Positions 61,580-64,000 of a DNA stretch of 64,000 bases are shown here, piece by piece. A model generated the notes under the pieces. It was given only the letters and a program-made list of their open reading frames with translations, did not search any database and was not told where the DNA came from. Both the position numbers and the translations under genes were made by a program. Source of the DNA: Marinobacter sp. 1-4A (lineage in GTDB: Bacteria > Pseudomonadota > Gammaproteobacteria > Pseudomonadales > Oleiphilaceae); the NCBI RefSeq assembly GCF_016597725.1, contig NZ_VCGY01000001.1, positions 496,001 to 560,000 on the forward strand. Direction: 5' to 3'. Position 1 is the stretch's first letter. Each line of letters starts with the position of its first letter.

Positions 61580-63028
61580 TTATGCCAATGCCAACTCGGC
61601 ATCCAAATCGATACCGGCATCCCGCATCTGTGCCAGCTTATACCTCAAAGTCCGCGGGCTTATACCTAACTGCTCTGCAGCCCGGTTGCGACGCCCGCGT
61701 TCGTTTTTCAACGTCTGGATAATAATACGGAACTCTTGCTGGCGTAGATCATCTCCCAACGACCCGGCTTCAACTGGTGCCGTATCTGCAATACCAGACT
61801 GCTCCTGATAGGCCGTAAAGGGTTCTTCCACGTTTGCGGCAACTGGCTCCACAATAGCTTTTGTAGCCACTGCGCCATGGCCGTCGAAGCGTCCGCTGGT
61901 GCCGATATCGAGGCACAGGTCGGCCGCATGGATCACATTACCTTGATGCAAAACCAGAGAACGCTGGATAGCATTATCCAGTTCCCGCACGTTACCGGGC
62001 CAACTGTGCTGAACAAGCGCGTTGCGGGCATCGGCCGCAAAGCTTATGCCGGTCAATTTCATCTTGCGGCAGTGTTTTTTAAGCAACGAATTCGCCATGG
62101 GCAGAATATCCAGCGGACGCTCCCTTAGGGGCTGCCAATGCATGGGGAACACACTTAACCGGTAATACAAATCCTCCCGGAACCGCCCTTCCTGCACGAA
62201 ATCCGCCAGATCACGGTTGGTGGTGGCAATCACACGCACATCCAATGTGATGGTTTTACGTCCACCCACTCGCTCCACTTCCCGCTCTTGCAGAACCCGG
62301 AGTAGCTTGGATTGAAGTCCTGGGTCCATTTCCGAAATTTCGTCTAGCAGTATGGTTCCACCATTGGCCTGCTCAAACTTACCGGGTGCGGATGCTACCG
62401 CACCGGTAAAGGCACCTTTTTCGTGGCCGAACAGAATGGCCTCAAGCATATTCTCCGGAATGGCCGCGCAGTTTATGGCAACAAATGGCTGATCCGCCCG
62501 TGGAGATTGCTGGTGGATATACCGCGCCAGCACCTCTTTACCGGTACCGCTTTCACCAGAAATCATCACCGTAGAATCACTGCCAGCTACTTTTGCTGCC
62601 AACTGGAAGATCCGCTTGCTCGCCGGATCTTCAGCCACAGGCTCATCGTCGGATTTCTGGCGGCCACCGCCCACCACTTTGGTCACCGCATCAACCAACA
62701 CTTTCGGTTCAAACGGCTTTACAAGATAGTCCACAGCTCCGGACTGCATGGCAGAAACAGCGTGGCTGATTTGCCCATAGGCTGTAATGAGCATCATCGG
62801 CAAACCGGGGTACAAGCGCTGCACTTCTCCCAGCAGCTCATGACCGGAAAGCCCGGGCATATTTACATCACTGACAACCATATCAACCGGCGACTCAGCC
62901 AGCCGCACCAAAGCTTCGTGAGCGTTTGATGCTTCGCTTACGCGAAACTTAGCCAGCTCCAAGGTGGTTACCAGCGCTTCGCGCAGGTCACGGTCATCTT
63001 CAACAATTAGAATCTGGGCCTTGGCCAT
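61580..63028 (-). CDS. fleR: Sigma-54-dependent response regulator FleR
   Basis: 482 residues. Receiver with D54 (VVSDVNMPG), AAA+ domain with Walker A GESGTGKE (158-165) and the sigma-54 contact loop GAFTGA (205-210), and a Fis-type HTH at the end (RRNRAAEQLGISPRTLRYKL). Phosphorylated by FleS, it activates sigma-54 flagellar promoters of the class found upstream of fliE, fliK, fliL and flhA. It follows fleS by 12 bases and is closed by a strong terminator. Confidence 0.95.
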   Translation of the reverse strand: MAKAQILIVEDDRDLREALVTTLELAKFRVSEASNAHEALVRLAESPVDMVVSDVNMPGLSGHELLGEVQRLYPGLPMMLITAYGQISHAVSAMQSGAVDYLVKPFEPKVLVDAVTKVVGGGRQKSDDEPVAEDPASKRIFQLAAKVAGSDSTVMISGESGTGKEVLARYIHQQSPRADQPFVAINCAAIPENMLEAILFGHEKGAFTGAVASAPGKFEQANGGTILLDEISEMDPGLQSKLLRVLQEREVERVGGRKTITLDVRVIATTNRDLADFVQEGRFREDLYYRLSVFPMHWQPLRERPLDILPMANSLLKKHCRKMKLTGISFAADARNALVQHSWPGNVRELDNAIQRSLVLHQGNVIHAADLCLDIGTSGRFDGHGAVATKAIVEPVAANVEEPFTAYQEQSGIADTAPVEAGSLGDDLRQQEFRIIIQTLKNERGRRNRAAEQLGISPRTLRYKLAQMRDAGIDLDAELALA

Positions 63029-63040
63029 GGTTGCCTCCGA

Positions 63041-64000
63041 TCAAACTTTATTATGCATAAGCGGCAGACGCAGTGTTGCAACCGCGCCCCCCTGCTCTGG
63101 CGATTCAATAGAAAACTGTCCCTGATGGGCCTTCACAACAGCTTGCACAACCGCTAGCCCAAGCCCGGTTCCGTGGGATTTCGTTGTGTAGAAAGCTTCT
63201 GACAGCCGACCTGCCTCCGCGTTCGCGAAGCCCGGGCCGTTATCCATTACCCGAATAAACAGCTCACCCGCTTGCGCTGTCGCTTGGATTGCCACGGCCG
63301 TAGCCCCGGCTTCAAGACTGTTATTCACCAAATTGGTACAAGCTCCCACCAACGCATCCCGGTTACACATCAACCGGCAATCCGCTGACACCTCGTTCTT
63401 TAACATTACATGTGAGCCAGCGGTTGGTTTGATCCCTTCTAGCGCTGATTCAATAGCCACAACCAAGGTATCTGCCGACAACTCTTCCGCCAGGCGAGTT
63501 TCACCCCGCGCAAAAATCAACATGTCCCGCACTTGCTGTTCCAGATGCGTAAGGCGAGACATCAATCGGGAGGCGCAACGCTGGCGCATCTCCTCATCAA
63601 GGTCTTCTTGCGTTAAATGCCCGCCATAAAGGATGGCTGCAGACAAAGGCGTGCGGATCTGATGGGCAAGCGAGGCCACCATCTTGCCCATGGCCGATAG
63701 CCGCTGAGCATGTGCAAGCTGCGACTGCAGGTGACGGGTTTCCGTTAGATCGGTCAATAAAATCAGCTGCCCCGGCTGGTTTTCCATGGTCCGGATCTCA
63801 ATACTCACTCGGCGGCCGTCTTTCAGGGATACCTCATGACCATCATCCCGGCGCGGCGAGAAGCAACGACGAATTACGTCTACCCAGCGCTCACCTTCCA
63901 ACGGCTCTCCCAACAAGGCGATGGCCGCCGGGTTGCTCTGGGTAACCACACCTTGGCTATCCAGAACAACCACGCCTGCGGGCAACGCTTTTAGCAGAGT
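63041..64000 (-). CDS. fleS: Flagellar sensor kinase FleS (5' end cut by window edge)
   Basis: The frame is open to the right edge, giving 320 codons; a TTG at 63985 is not the true start because in-frame family sequence (LLKALPAGVVVLD) runs across it. A PAS domain (VVTQSNPAAIALLGEP) is followed by the HisKA phospho-acceptor in LAHQIRTPLSA, then HATPase_c boxes (LVNNSLEAGATAV; DNGPGFANAEAG; TKSHGTGLGLAVVQAVV). It has no membrane helix in the visible part. FleS phosphorylates FleR, which is encoded next to it. Confidence 0.93.
   Translation of the reverse strand, partial: TLLKALPAGVVVLDSQGVVTQSNPAAIALLGEPLEGERWVDVIRRCFSPRRDDGHEVSLKDGRRVSIEIRTMENQPGQLILLTDLTETRHLQSQLAHAQRLSAMGKMVASLAHQIRTPLSAAILYGGHLTQEDLDEEMRQRCASRLMSRLTHLEQQVRDMLIFARGETRLAEELSADTLVVAIESALEGIKPTAGSHVMLKNEVSADCRLMCNRDALVGACTNLVNNSLEAGATAVAIQATAQAGELFIRVMDNGPGFANAEAGRLSEAFYTTKSHGTGLGLAVVQAVVKAHQGQFSIESPEQGGAVATLRLPLMHNKV

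Overview
The window looks like a chromosomal segment of a motile, respiring marine gammaproteobacterium close to Marinobacter. This rests on Pseudomonas-type flagellar gene order (fleSR, fliEFGHIJ, fliKLMNOPQR, flhB, flhA, flhF, fleN, fliA, cheYZAB, motCD, parC/parP, cheW) continuing into a ccmA-I cluster, on gdhB beside a moxR/VWA operon, and on a PsrA-type TetR regulator. Species assignment is inference; no rRNA or tRNA gene was seen.

Layout. 1-5.6 kb: psrA (cut by the left edge), a membrane protein of unknown function, riboflavin synthase, two rRNA guanine-N2 methyltransferases (rlmG, rsmC) and a beta-carbonic anhydrase. 5.6-10.5 kb: the giant NAD-glutamate dehydrogenase gdhB. 10.6-17.6 kb: a six-gene MoxR/DUF58/DUF4381/VWA/VWA-TPR/BatD operon. 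17.7-25.0 kb: the complete System I cytochrome c maturation operon ccmABCDEFGHI on the minus strand. 25.1-26.8 kb: a second FliK-like gene coupled to a small FlhB C-domain protein (FlhX). 26.8-28.7 kb: a scrambled locus made of pieces of a methyltransferase/GspE-type ATPase and a MoxR-type ATPase. 28.8-43.1 kb: chemotaxis and flagellar regulation genes on the minus strand. 43.3-45.2 kb: upp-uraA on the plus strand, splitting the flagellar cluster. 45.7-64 kb: flagellar export, switch, basal-body and regulator genes on the minus strand, ending in fleS cut by the right edge.

How the parts work together. FleS/FleR and sigma-54 promoters (good GG-N10-GC matches before flhA, fliL, fliK and fliE) would drive the basal body, switch and export operons. 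FliA made from the flhA operon then acts on late genes; a textbook sigma-28 promoter lies before parC-parP. FlhF/FleN set polar flagellar number and position, and ParC/ParP place the chemoreceptor array at the pole. An HptB-HsbR-HsbA partner-switching module lies inside the flagellar operon between fliJ and fliK.

The most unusual signals are: (i) two copies of an intergenic repeat at 45.3-45.6 kb, with a conserved core of two hairpins presenting NGGA loops (CsrA/RsmA-like) inside long perfect inverted arms that differ between copies; (ii) the mosaic ATPase locus at 26.8-28.7 kb with three apparent deletion junctions; (iii) three 15-residue motifs in CheA that resemble the CheY-binding N-terminus of FliM, in a CheA with no recognisable P2 domain; (iv) an orphan plus-strand terminator between rlmG and rsmC suggesting a small RNA.
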